NCBI GenBank assembly: GCA_001557505.1
Contig: LSAX01000006.1
Coordinates: 2,046,001-2,110,000 of the forward strand
Direction of reading: 5' to 3'
Source: Reticulascus tulasneorum
Lineage: Eukaryota > Ascomycota > Sordariomycetes > Glomerellales > Reticulascaceae
DNA: 64,000 nucleotides
This document shows, piece by piece, positions 34,364 through 45,100 of the stretch. The stretch's first letter is position 1. Every line of letters starts with the position of its first letter. Made by a program: the position numbers and the translations under genes. Below the pieces are notes generated by a model. That model was not told the DNA's origin. It saw only the letters and a program-made list of their open reading frames with translations, and made no database searches.

Positions 34364-36837
34364 ATGAGCTCTAAGCGGGACATCGGGCCCGAGGACGACC
34401 TCATGCAGCAGTATCCATCTCCCACTGATGGCCAAGAGAATGGGCCTTACTATAACACCAATACTCGAGATGGACAAGAGCAGGATTCCCCCACTCAACA
34501 GCAGCAACCGGCGCATCCTGCCAGTGTCGAGGAGCTGCAGCTGGCGGCGCAACTGGGCCAAGATCTCGCCGCCGAGCCGATGATGCATGCAACAGACCCA
34601 AACATGACTGTCGAGGACCCGAGCTTGAGAAGTATCATGCCGCATCCCGACCAATCCGCCTCGCGTCCATATGTGCCCGATGATCCAATTACCGACCAGA
34701 TGCCTCAGCATGTACCTGTTGTTCCTCTGGAACACCACCTTGCGCACCAATACGCCATTGGCGACAACACTCCGCCTAGAAAGCGGTCCAAGGTGTCTCG
34801 CGCCTGCGACGAGTGCCGGAGGAAAAAGGTGAAATGCGACGCGCAATCTGACTCCGGAGATGTTCCTTGCTCCAACTGCAAGCGCTCCAGTCTTCGCTGC
34901 CTATTCAGCCGTGTGCCACAAAAACGCGGACCAAGCAAAGGGTAAGAAAGACGGGCTGCTATTCATGATCCGCGTATGCCGCAAGACTGACTTTTTTGGT
35001 TGCTCCATTTAGGTATATTAAGGAGCTCGCAGATCGAATTAACAGCATCGAAGATAAATTGGAGATTCAAGGTGAGGAACACGATGCTGAATGCACTTCA
35101 TACTAGACTACGACCCAGTGGCTAACATTCCGACTCTTTTTCTGTAGTTCCTGTGGACGAAGTCAGTCGAAAGAGACCATACTCCAGCATATCAAGTGCC
35201 GACATCAGCACTCCGGTTCCAGCTAGGCCGGCACCTTGGGGCTCTGAACCAAGGCCACTGCAACCAATGGCTACTCCATCAGATCGCTACCAGCCATCTT
35301 ACTCTGCGAGCGGTCTAGCTCCCCAGCCCATAGCAGTCAAACCCGATGCAGCTCCCTCTCGGCCACCGGTTGTAACGATGGACAGCGCAGTTGGTGACAT
35401 GCCAGGAATTGATCAACCTCGAGAAGTTGATGACGGAGTATTTAATGGGTAGGTACTCTTTTTTCCCTTTGGTGCTCCAAGGATTTTGGCTCACAGTTTC
35501 ACCAGATATCTCAACGCCATTCACCCGTATCTCCCACTGCTGCCAAGTGATAAAACTCGAGTGCAGGAGTATCTTGCACAATGTCCCAGTCTTCTCCGCG
35601 AGGCATTCGTCGAAGCGCTTTCTGGGACCATTCATTCCTTTCCATCACTTCAGTGTGGTGTAACGGGCGATATTCGTCTCGCCAACACCATGCTTGCAGA
35701 ATGGGAAGGGAGTGAGGGTTCTCAACACTCACCTGTGACGGACGTCATATATCTACAGACCCTCGCCTTGATGGTTATAGAAAGTGACAATCGCCAATCA
35801 AGTACTGCCGGACCACCCAAAGACTCACTGCTGGGTCGGGCGGTAGCGAAAGCCTACACATCAAAGCTATACCAATTCAGCCCGGAGCACCCATTCGAAG
35901 CCGATGATGACGTTGACTCGGATAGTCAACTTCGAGCTAGGATATGGTGGGCGTTAGTCTTGTTAGATCGTTGGAATGCTGTTGGCACAGGAAGCCCAGC
36001 CTTGATACGAGATGAGAGCGTTGTGGTCCCACCAACTCTGAAAGCCCTCGTCGGGGAGACCTCGTACTTGCTAATCCGTAAGTTTTTTACTTACCCTTTC
36101 ATAATTTGTCCCCTTTTTATTTTCACATGGTCACTAATGCCCCTTTGTCAGGCTCCTCAAAGATCCTTAGCCGGGCGTCTGTAATCATCTCCGGATTCCA
36201 GGAACCATTGACGATCTCATTCTCCGATCGAGTTGTCGGCTCGTTCTTTGACGCATGGATCGAGGACTTCCGCGAGGATCTTCCACCTCACGTTGATCCT
36301 ACGTCATACCCACTCCTGCACCTCGTATACTGGCACTGCAGACTCCTCGCATATCTTCTCAACCCATCAGCGAAGTCCACTGATATTCTATGGCCTATCA
36401 GAGAGTCAATTGGCTTACTAATCAGCAACTCTCAGTTGTCAAGCCCTCTGAATCAGCATTTCATCGTTCTGATCGTCCTATGCCTCATAGAGCTTGCAAA
36501 AGTCGAGAACACGCGTGAAGAAGCCAGTCGACTGCTCACGGAATTTTTGGATTCCGCGACTGCGCCTTCAGCGTGGGATGGTCTCATTCGTGACAGGATT
36601 ACGGATTACATGCGCCCGTCGACGGGTTCTGCACCGGCACCGACATCAGCAGAGGCAACGGCTAGCCAAGGTCTTCAGCACTTGGCTGATCTAGCCACTG
36701 CACATGAACAGCCGTCCGCCAAGCCTGATGAGTCAGGGGTATTCCGCACAGCTCCGAACTACGAAGATATGGGGTTCGACCCTAGACTGATGCTTCTCGT
36801 GGGATACTTAAACCTTGTTCGCGTCACACAAGGCTGA
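34364..36837 (+). CDS. Zn2Cys6 transcription factor, Rgt1/COL-26-like
   Basis: Five exons: 34364-34941, 35013-35071, 35148-35448, 35497-36077 and 36152-36837; 2205 bp, 734 aa. The start is the first ATG (MSSKRDIGPEDDL); the frame upstream has no ATG. The N-terminus is Gln/Pro-rich. The binuclear zinc cluster is at about residues 147-178 (CDECRRKKVKC, CSNCKRSSLRC), followed by PQKRGPSKGYIKELADRI, the linker and dimer helix typical of the Rgt1/COL-26/BglR group. The middle part (YLNAIHPYLPLLP, IWWALVLLDRWNA) is the fungal-specific transcription factor domain. Relatives control hexose transporter and starch or glucose-response genes. This target set is inferred from the family only. The gene is convergent with the copper-fist gene. 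Confidence 0.82.
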
Positions 36838-37902
36838 GCTTCTGAGAACCCGGGTCAACGTGGCTGGGCTGCGGCCGAAGCTCCGCATTCGCCTTTTTTG
36901 CAAGTTCGAGGACACCTGGCGTTTTGATAATGTATTGCACTCGGAGTGGGGAGTTTCCTGTATCACTATCAAATGTAATATCAGCTTAGGTCTCTTGTGG
37001 TCTAGCCAAACAATGCCGTTGCCTATATTGGCCCTATGTGATACTACATTATTCCAACTCTGAATTGAACAGTCCTTGTGAGTATCCGCTCCAGGCACAT
37101 CGAAAGGGGACAGCTGCACCACGCTGGCGATAAATATATCTGCAAACTCGACGACTTGTTAACGGGATGAATAAGATTCTACGATCTATAGTGATCTGGA
37201 CTGTCTTTGCTATGGACTCGAGTGGAATGTAAAAATGTATGGCCGGTGTTCACCAAAACTCCGGCATAAGCTCAAGCAGGAAACCACTCACTATTAGGAA
37301 AAACCGATACCCAAAAAGGCCTACACGTATGGGATAGTAAAAATATGACACGGCAATCCGTATATGGTCATGGATGGGCCAGAGAGATGTAGCTGATATC
37401 GGTCATCATTCGTGCATATATACGAATCTATGGTAGCGTCCTCCGAGTTTATATACTGTGCCACCGACCAAAGCTATCTACACTATGTGCAAAGTCACGT
37501 TCAAGAGCAAAAGGGATAACTCGAAAAAAAGCTCGGCTATACTTCGCCCACCGCAAACCTCCAGTCCAACATGTTATACCTGCAAACCAACCAGAAATGC
37601 TCCCCCAAGTTTCCACCGTAACCCGTCCTTAATGCTTTGCTTTTTGATGACATGACCGAACCCAGATGAAATCGGTTGAGACGATGAGATCCCCCATACT
37701 GGAACGAAAGTGAAATCTGCGCCGATATGCCCGGGCCTAGGGAATCCACCCTAATGCCTGCGAGGAGAAATCCCCTTCCTCGCCTTCGAAAAGTCCCCAT
37801 GACTCGAGAAAGAAAACCCCAAAATAACTTCGTTGTGCATAGTTCCCAGAGGTGGTGCCAGCTCCTCCTAGGTAGGATATCTCAAATATATATATATATG
37901 CT
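36838..37902. other. Convergent intergenic region
   Basis: About 1.1 kb between two stop codons. It is AT-leaning, with a short TA run near 37888-37899. No coding or RNA feature was recognised beyond the two 3' UTRs. Confidence 0.55.
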
Positions 37903-39445
37903 CTATTGGCCATCCCAGAATACTCCGGCCGATGGAATTCCATCCGGCGAATCGGCTAGGGCCGAAATTCCATCGTTGCTATAATTGGCCATCCAGAAGG
38001 CTGGGTCATCATCCACCAATGACATGGATCCGCCTGCAATGGGACCACCGTCATCTAGGGATGACGGGGTCGGCAGAAATTTGCTGGCTGATGTCTTCAG
38101 GAAGCTGTCGTAGTCGATCCTGCTGATGTCTGCGCCGTTGGTAAGCAGCTGAGTTTGCCGCATGTAGCTGCTATTGCCGGTGTTGAAGCCGTCGAAGTCG
38201 ATGTCGCCTGCAATGAAGTTGTCCTCAACCTCGGAAACGTCCCCAGACGTTGACGTGGTCGTGGCCAAAGTCGGTGCCTGCTCTGAGCCGGGCACAAAAT
38301 CGAACAAGCCATTGAAACTCTGGGTGCCGGCTTGACTATAGCTGGAGGGCGCAAAGTTGTCTCCCTTGTTGGCAAGATCGTAGTGGCTCCAATCGACAGA
38401 TGCGGCACTAAGACCGGCGCTGAAAATGGGGCCCTCATGGTCAGATGAGAAGCCGGAGCTGCCGAAGAGATCAAAAGTGCCATTGGCCATGTATGGCGGG
38501 TACTCAATACCAGAAAGATCTAAGGGAGGAAGCTGCCCGTTCAGTTGCTGGAAGCTGGAGGCACCACTCATAAGCGGCGACGCGGTTTCCGACTTTACGC
38601 GCCGTTGCTCTCGAGAAGATGGCGCTCTCCTGCTGGCGGAGTCTTTGGACCGACTCTCCGTGGCGGACTTTCCTTGCAACAAATTCTCGACCGACGAGTG
38701 GATTCCCAGGCTGCTCGCGCTATGCATGGAGTTCACCCTGTTGAGTTGGTACGGCCCGCATTTCTGGGAGAGCTTGGTGTGCTTGGAGGAGGGCTTGTGG
38801 TGGCCATTCTCATCAAAGGTTAGCATGCCATCCGAATGAACCGTGTTCGCTCGTCGTCTTCGGATTGTGGTCTTGGGACGAGTCGTGTTCGCGTCTTTGT
38901 CCGAGTCGGACTCTGGGACCGTGTCGAGCTGTGGGGACTCTTTCTTGTGAGCGCATGTGCAGCGGCCACCGTGGTTACAGCAGCATGTATCTGCGAGGAG
39001 GCAAGTCAGTCCAACGAGCCAGGCAGGGTGCATTGCGACAACCAGGCGCATGACTGTGCAGGGAATGCTCACCTCTATGGCCGTCAACCGATGTCTGCAG
39101 GTGTGCGCATTTGCTCGTCTTCTCTCCGCAATCACACTTGATGTGAGCAGACCGCGATTTGCGCATTGAGCGGCAGTGTTGGCATTGGGACACTGGGCGG
39201 CCCTTTTTGTTGATGTGTTGGAGAGGGCGATCTGCACGGGAGAGGCGGGCAGTTAGCTACAGCTATTTCTCCCCTCCACCGCAGCGCAAGTCCCAGCGGG
39301 CGCCCGACGCCCGCGGGGGATCCTTCACTGCTTTTGCTTTGGGTAGCTGGGGCAAAGTAACTAACTCACCAGAGTGTTGGCAGTTGCTAACTCGGTGGCC
39401 TCTCACGCAAGCCTCACAGGCGTACTTTTCCCCGTCAATTATCAT
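37903..39445 (-). CDS. Copper-fist transcription factor (Cuf1/Ace1 type)
   Basis: Three exons on the minus strand: 39445-39370, 39231-39073 and 38990-37903; 1323 bp, 440 aa. The copper fist is split by both introns: MIIDGEKYACEACVRGHR, NCQHSDRPL, KKGRPVSQCQHCR (with the minor-groove KGRP), SAHIKCDCG. A Cys-rich copper-sensing cluster DTCCCNHGGRCTCAHK follows immediately. Such factors bind Cu(I) in this cluster and switch either metallothionein/copper-ATPase genes (Ace1 side) or copper uptake genes (Mac1/Cuf1 side). The rest is Ser-rich with a basic patch (TTIRRRRANT) and an acidic C-terminal region that may activate transcription. No second Cys cluster is present in the C-terminal half, which argues against a Mac1-like two-cluster repressor switch. 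Which copper response it controls cannot be read from sequence. Confidence 0.92.
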
Positions 39446-39935
39446 GGTGCCAGATCGAAGTTGTGCAAGTTGTAAAAGTTGAAAAAGTTGAGAGATTCTT
39501 GCCCGTTCCGATGAGACTTGGGCAGGGTTTTGTGTGGAGCGCGGCTTTTCAGAATTCGTTACAGAACAGGTGGGTTTGGTGAGTTTGTTGGTGGAGTGTG
39601 GGCTGGCGAAGCTGGCTGGGCAGTCTGGGCAGGCTTGGGGCTGTCCGTCGTCCGTGGAGGTGCAAGGGGGGCCGGTAACGGAAATGCGACAAAAAGCAGC
39701 AGCAGCGCTATGAACAGGACATTTCCGTGGGGTATCTATGGTAAAACCTTTTCAAGTGCTATGCAGGGAACTCCAATTGTTGCTAAGAGCCGAATTTCCC
39801 CCCAAGGAAAAAATAAGGAGGAACGGGATGAGTTGTGTTGAGGATTCGAGGATGTGCGTCGAGATGCCAGTCGCTTTGTCGTTTCGTCGTGTCCTGGATT
39901 TGACGACACGGACTGCCACAGAGAGAGAGGCGCGC

Positions 39936-39952
39936 GGGGGGGGGGGGGGGGG
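39936..39952. repeat. G17 homopolymer
   Basis: Seventeen consecutive G residues, about 490 bp upstream of the copper-fist start codon (C-run on the coding strand). They are flanked by further GGTGG and GGGGGGG sequence, so the region may form G-quadruplex structures. Confidence 0.95.
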
Positions 39953-40088
39953 TGGTGGGTGGTCGTGCAAAGGATGGAGGTAACCGAGGACCAAGCAAAG
40001 GTCTGGTTTCGTTTCGCCTGGCGTTCGGCGGCCGGGGGGGGTGTTTGGTCGCAAGTATGAGGTTAAGTGGTTTGGCCAGACAGTGCCC

Positions 40089-40120
40089 AGGTAGGTAGGT
40101 AGGTAGGTAGGTAGGTAGGG
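40089..40120. repeat. (AGGT)7 tetranucleotide repeat
   Basis: About seven AGGT units followed by diverged copies to 40138. Single AGGTA or TACCT units recur around it (40186-40235). Confidence 0.9.
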
Positions 40121-40732
40121 TAGGGTCGGTAGGTAGGAGTACCTAACTAGCCTGTGATTCCAAGGCAAGGTAAACTTGAAAGAGGTGGCCAGTGGGTAGT
40201 AGGTAAGGTAGTGCGTGGGTAGGCACGGAGGTAAGTTAGTGCGTAGGCGGTACTTGCTGAGATCCACTGCAGTTGGCCTGTGGCTCACTGGCCCTGATTG
40301 GTGACCGGAGAAGGCAAGGTAGCCGGATTTAGCGCTCAGCTCGGTGCGGTTCAGGTCTGACTAGTGCATGCCCTCCTGGTGCGAACCGTAAGCTGTAAGT
40401 GGGTCGGTCTACCCTCTGTCCGAGTCGTGCCCTCAAATAGCTGGTTAGGCTGATGAAACAAGTGAGGATAGCAGCACGGATATATGTGCAAGTAGCTTCG
40501 GAAGACTGTGTGTTGTGCAGACTCGTGATACACGGGCGTGTCTGATTGTAGGATGGTCTGGTAAGCAGCCTGCCTTTGCTTGGGGCAATACTAAGGGTGT
40601 GTGTTGGAAGGCGCCGCGAGAGCCGGAGGAGAATGGCAGAGTGGAGAGAGATGGTCGGGAAGAAGGGGAGGGCAGTGGGATGCTATTTTATGTTTCTGTC
40701 TTGTTGCGAGCAATGACGGCGGTGGTGTTGGG

Positions 40733-40753
40733 CTGCTGCTGCTGCTGCTGCTG
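40733..40753. repeat. (CTG)7 trinucleotide repeat
   Basis: Seven perfect CTG units in non-coding sequence. Confidence 0.95.
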
Positions 40754-42099
40754 GCCCGGCCCCAGGAAAGAAAGGAAGGGAAAAAAGATGGGAGGACTTT
40801 TTGTGGAGGGCGTGCAACAAGAAGCTGAGAGCTCCATTCGCCTTAGGACGACCTAGCCCAGCTTACCCGGCGTGCGACGAGGTACGGAGCAAGTACGGGC
40901 TGCACACAGTACGTACTGCGGCACAGTGTTTGCGAGGGGTACTCATAGATAGTCCCGTCCGCATGTACTGTAGTTGTGCGCAGTACACAATCTACCTACA
41001 TGCTCTGTACGTATGTATGTACGTACGTGGGATGGGGTTGCGGTGGACCAACGACCTAGTTGAGCCAACTCCTTCATCCCAGTGGCCCCCCCCCTACGTA
41101 TGTAGGCTGGGCTGGGTTCTCCGAGTGTGTGTGAGTGAGTGTGTGAGGTGTGTGGGTGTGTGTACATGTCGAAGCAGTACCTACCCATGTACTTACATTA
41201 CCTACCAACACCTCCGAGACTACATCATGGCCACCAACTAGGTTACTTATTGACTAGTATGTAGCAGCCGGTGCTGGCTTTTGGGGGAGATGGATGGGGG
41301 TCGCGCGTGGCCAGGAGGTCCCCAGTAATGGGCTATGCAGACATTGCAGAAGACGACGACAAGCTAGACGAGCTTAGGCGAAAGGCGGGACGGTCGAGTG
41401 GGATGGCGTTCCTAACGCGGACAGACGCAGCAGCATTCTTCTCGAGGTGGACTTGTCGCCTCGTCCTGCTACAGGGTGGGTGTGGATGTGGGCTTCCCCC
41501 CCCCTCTCCGTGGGATGCTATCTCCAACAAGCCTACGGCGAGCTTTAACGGGTGGAGGGAGTGGGTGGGTGTGTGACGACAAGACGACAATGAGAGAAAC
41601 ATGGTGTGTGGTGATGCATGTTTGAGTGAGGTGATGAGAATTGGAGCAGAGAACTCCATCAAGCCATGCTCATCATTGATTGGATCTGGCCCCCCCCCCC
41701 TCTTCCCTCGAATGGATCGACTTTACTACTAGGTAGTGCACAATGCCTACCTACCCTTACCTTACATTCAGATACCTAATGCTGCTTGCTGTCTACCATT
41801 TACTTATGCTTGTGCAGGCGGGGAGTACGCCACGCAGGGGGCATGTTGTCGGTCTCTTTTCTTCCCATGTCAGCGGTGCTGCCGCCGCTTGTCGAAGCGG
41901 AACTGGACATCTATTGACGCGACCCATTGGATGCTACGTACTGTCTAGTGCGTAGATAGTTAGATGAATCCTGACGAGAAACGGAGATTCGCCAGCCCCC
42001 CCTTCTCCCCCCGCAGGCTGTAGCGGCAGATGATGGTGAAGAAAAAATTGGGAGGGAGAAAAAAGAAAGGAAACTGCGTTGGTACTCAAGGCATGGAGC

Positions 42100-42148
42100 A
42101 AAAGAAAAGAAAGGGAAAAAAAAGAGAAAGAAAAGAAAAGAAAGGAAA
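42100..42148. repeat. 49-nt uninterrupted polypurine tract
   Basis: An A/G-only run made of AAAGA- and GAAAA-like units, preceded by a second purine-rich stretch at 42031-42074. It could form triplex DNA, but nothing functional can be inferred. Confidence 0.9.
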
Positions 42149-45100
42149 CCTGTAGCACAATGCCGCAGATTCTTCCAGGTAGCCCTTGGAGCAATTAATT
42201 ACCACCTTAATAGATACGAATAATAGCTATCTGTAGTCTAATAGATATTCCCATGACGAATTACATGATCTCTTGTTACTTCCCTCAGGGTGCCATTTAC
42301 ATGGCCGACACGCTCGACAGAGATTACATGACCCACTGGACGGAAATCAGCGAAAGCCATTTACATAGGTAGGAGTGCATTGGTTTTTCTTGTCGGGCCG
42401 CATATGTGTTGGCAATAAATAGCAAATTTGTACCCTTTATTCCTCTTTCCTTTGATATATTTACGCAATGCTAGGAGTAGACGGGCCCCTAGACTAACTA
42501 CTCTGCTCTGCTCCTCAGTAAAATTACTGCTGTCTGGTGTCAACCTACCCACGCTACCCAGGTGGCACATCCGGCACTGACCTACTCTGTTCGTTGGCTC
42601 AAGAGGAAGACCACGACCCAAAAGAGACAGATCGCACTTCCTTCTGAAGCAATGAAATGAATTCCCGAGCTATTACTACATAACTTCTCGACCTATGTTT
42701 CAGCCAAAGGGTTCCAAGACAAGTCCATAGTCCATCATTCAAACGAGCCATAGTTGGCCTAGGTAGACATACAATACTTGCAGCGATTGGGGGGGCACCC
42801 AACTTCGCCTCGCTGTCTAAGATCTCTGTCCGCTGCCGATCATTGACCACGATCTGATGATAGCTCTTGGCCAAGCCGGCGGGTTTAAGGCAAAGGCAAA
42901 GGCAAAAGCAAATAAAATAAAATAAAAGCATGATATCAGTTACAGCTGCGGCGAATAAGGCCGAAGATGCAAGGCATGTGAGGTCCGACCAACTCCACAG
43001 GACCCCCATTTCCCTTTTGGTCCAGGCACAGCCAAAGAACAGTCGCGTGAACAGCAAAACAAGACAACCAGCACATTGGAGAGTGGGAGTTGCGTTTTGA
43101 AACATGAGCGGAGATGTGTGACAGGGCTAGGCAGGGCGAGCAAAGGGTTGTCCACCGAAGTGGAGACGCCGGAGAGGCAGAGAGGATTACAAAATAGGCA
43201 TGTATGAAATGTGTCAGCCTGTGAAGCAATGAATGAATGGAGATGTGAAGGACTAGAATGACCAATGCACACAACCCTCTGGCCCGCCGGGTGCATGGGC
43301 AAGCAGGCTACCATAGCCTTCGAGAAATCGATATGTTAGGGTGCCTGCGCGAGGAACAGCCGCCGGCCAAAAGGCGGCAATCGAACAGGATCTGATGTGG
43401 ATTGACCCGGCCGTGGAAACACATTAGGAACCCCAGCTTGGTACATGCAATGGGCCACACACCCAAGGAGATTGCTAGTGTTTGGCGGGTAGTAATACCG
43501 AGAGTCACATCTACGAAGTAAGACTAATTTGGTAGGCCTTTGGAGAAAGAAGTAAGAGAACGGGAAGCAGGAATACACGTCTGATTCCTTAAGATAGAGG
43601 GAGGCATGGTAGTCACGGACAGGGAATACTCGGTATAAGTGGGCATGTAGGCTTTGTGCACAAAGCTTGCCTGGCCATGTTGGAGAGCACCCGTACGTTG
43701 TACTTCGTTGCTATTATTGTTCTTAACTTTCGTCCATCGAAACCTATTAAAACCATATGATAGTCGCTACCTAGCTATGGAGAAATCCTGTTGCGTCTCG
43801 CAAGCGAACCACGTTCCCAACCTTCCTGTAGATCCGTCTCCGATCGGAGTAAATTTGCTCGATCCAATTCCGACAGACTTGCGAGGCAGCAAAAGCGCAA
43901 TGACGAGGCACATGCTGGTACGGCACGGACTACCCAGACTACCTCTATGTAACGACGTAGGACCCTGATTCATGGTCCCACGAGCCTCCCGCGCTCCGTT
44001 CGTGTCTTTGGACTGACTGCTGGATCTCGAAATAGAACACCATTGGCCTGACACATCGTCCTCTGCAACACCGAACCTTCGCCAGTGATGGGCACACCAT
44101 GATGACTTGCAATGAAACCACCGCAGAAAGTTCATGGAGCTATGGACCCTTGTTTCATGCCCCGCCCACCTCCACATCAAGGTCCCCCAGCCCAATCCCT
44201 CCCACAACCAAAGAAGAGAAAAGTATATTTGCTTCATCACACGACAAGCCCGCCATGGCCGTGGCTTTAAGCCATTGCCGCCCAAGTGGGAAGCTCCCGG
44301 TGCAGACCTTGCCACGGGGGGCACTGTGGCACAGGAGCGGGGCCCCCAAGCTTCCTTGCGACGTTTTGCTAGCTAGTCCGCCAGCGGCGGCCACCACACG
44401 CCCATCTGGGCCTAGGACTTTTGACACGAAGATGTTCCGGTGTCATGAAGACAGCCCAGCATGTTCCTTTGCGATTCAAGAAGCGTGGCAGTCTCAATTG
44501 ACGTGCCGCAACTGAGAGTGCCGCGCCTGGGGTCAACAGCGGCGTGGCTGCATCGTGTTCTCATGACCGAGGCGGGCCTAGAGACGGCAATGGATGAAGC
44601 TTTGATCCAGACGACTTCCAAGACTCCGAAAGTAGCGGATCTGTGTATTTCATGTACAGCTTGCTTTCTTCTGCGACCTCTGCGGAGCGTCTCGCGGGAA
44701 CTGTTGCTCCTAGTGTTTTAATCCGTGATCACCACCATTAACCGGCCGGCGGCTGGATAGGCGTATGTATGGTTAGGGGTCGGCAGGCAAGTGGATGATG
44801 ATAGGGACAAAACTTTCTTGGGTGGGGTTTTCCTCCCCCATTGTACGGCAATCGCACGAATACATCAGATACCTAGCTCAGCATTCCTAGTATTATGGTA
44901 TGTATGCGAAGATGGAAGTTGCCAGCTCAATCAGGCGCATCAGTTCGCCTGCCACCAGCGTACCATGGAGAAGGCATCTGATTACGTTCCCAAGCCCATC
45001 GTGCTGTTCCGACTTTGATACCTGGTCAATTACTCACGACCCCAGCTCCCAAACTAGGTCAGTTCCAAACTTGAAGCAGGCACCGAGGATAGAGAGGGGA

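Noticed and set aside
42599..43105. 168-codon minus-strand frame with hydrophobic FICFCLCLCL stretch
   Set aside because: The apparent membrane segment comes from an AAAGGC/AAAATA repeat read in antisense; no support for a real protein.
43767..44324. 185-codon minus-strand frame in the gene desert
   Set aside because: Rich in Trp, Arg, Ser and Cys, without folding-like pattern or motif; looks like antisense translation of GC-balanced DNA.
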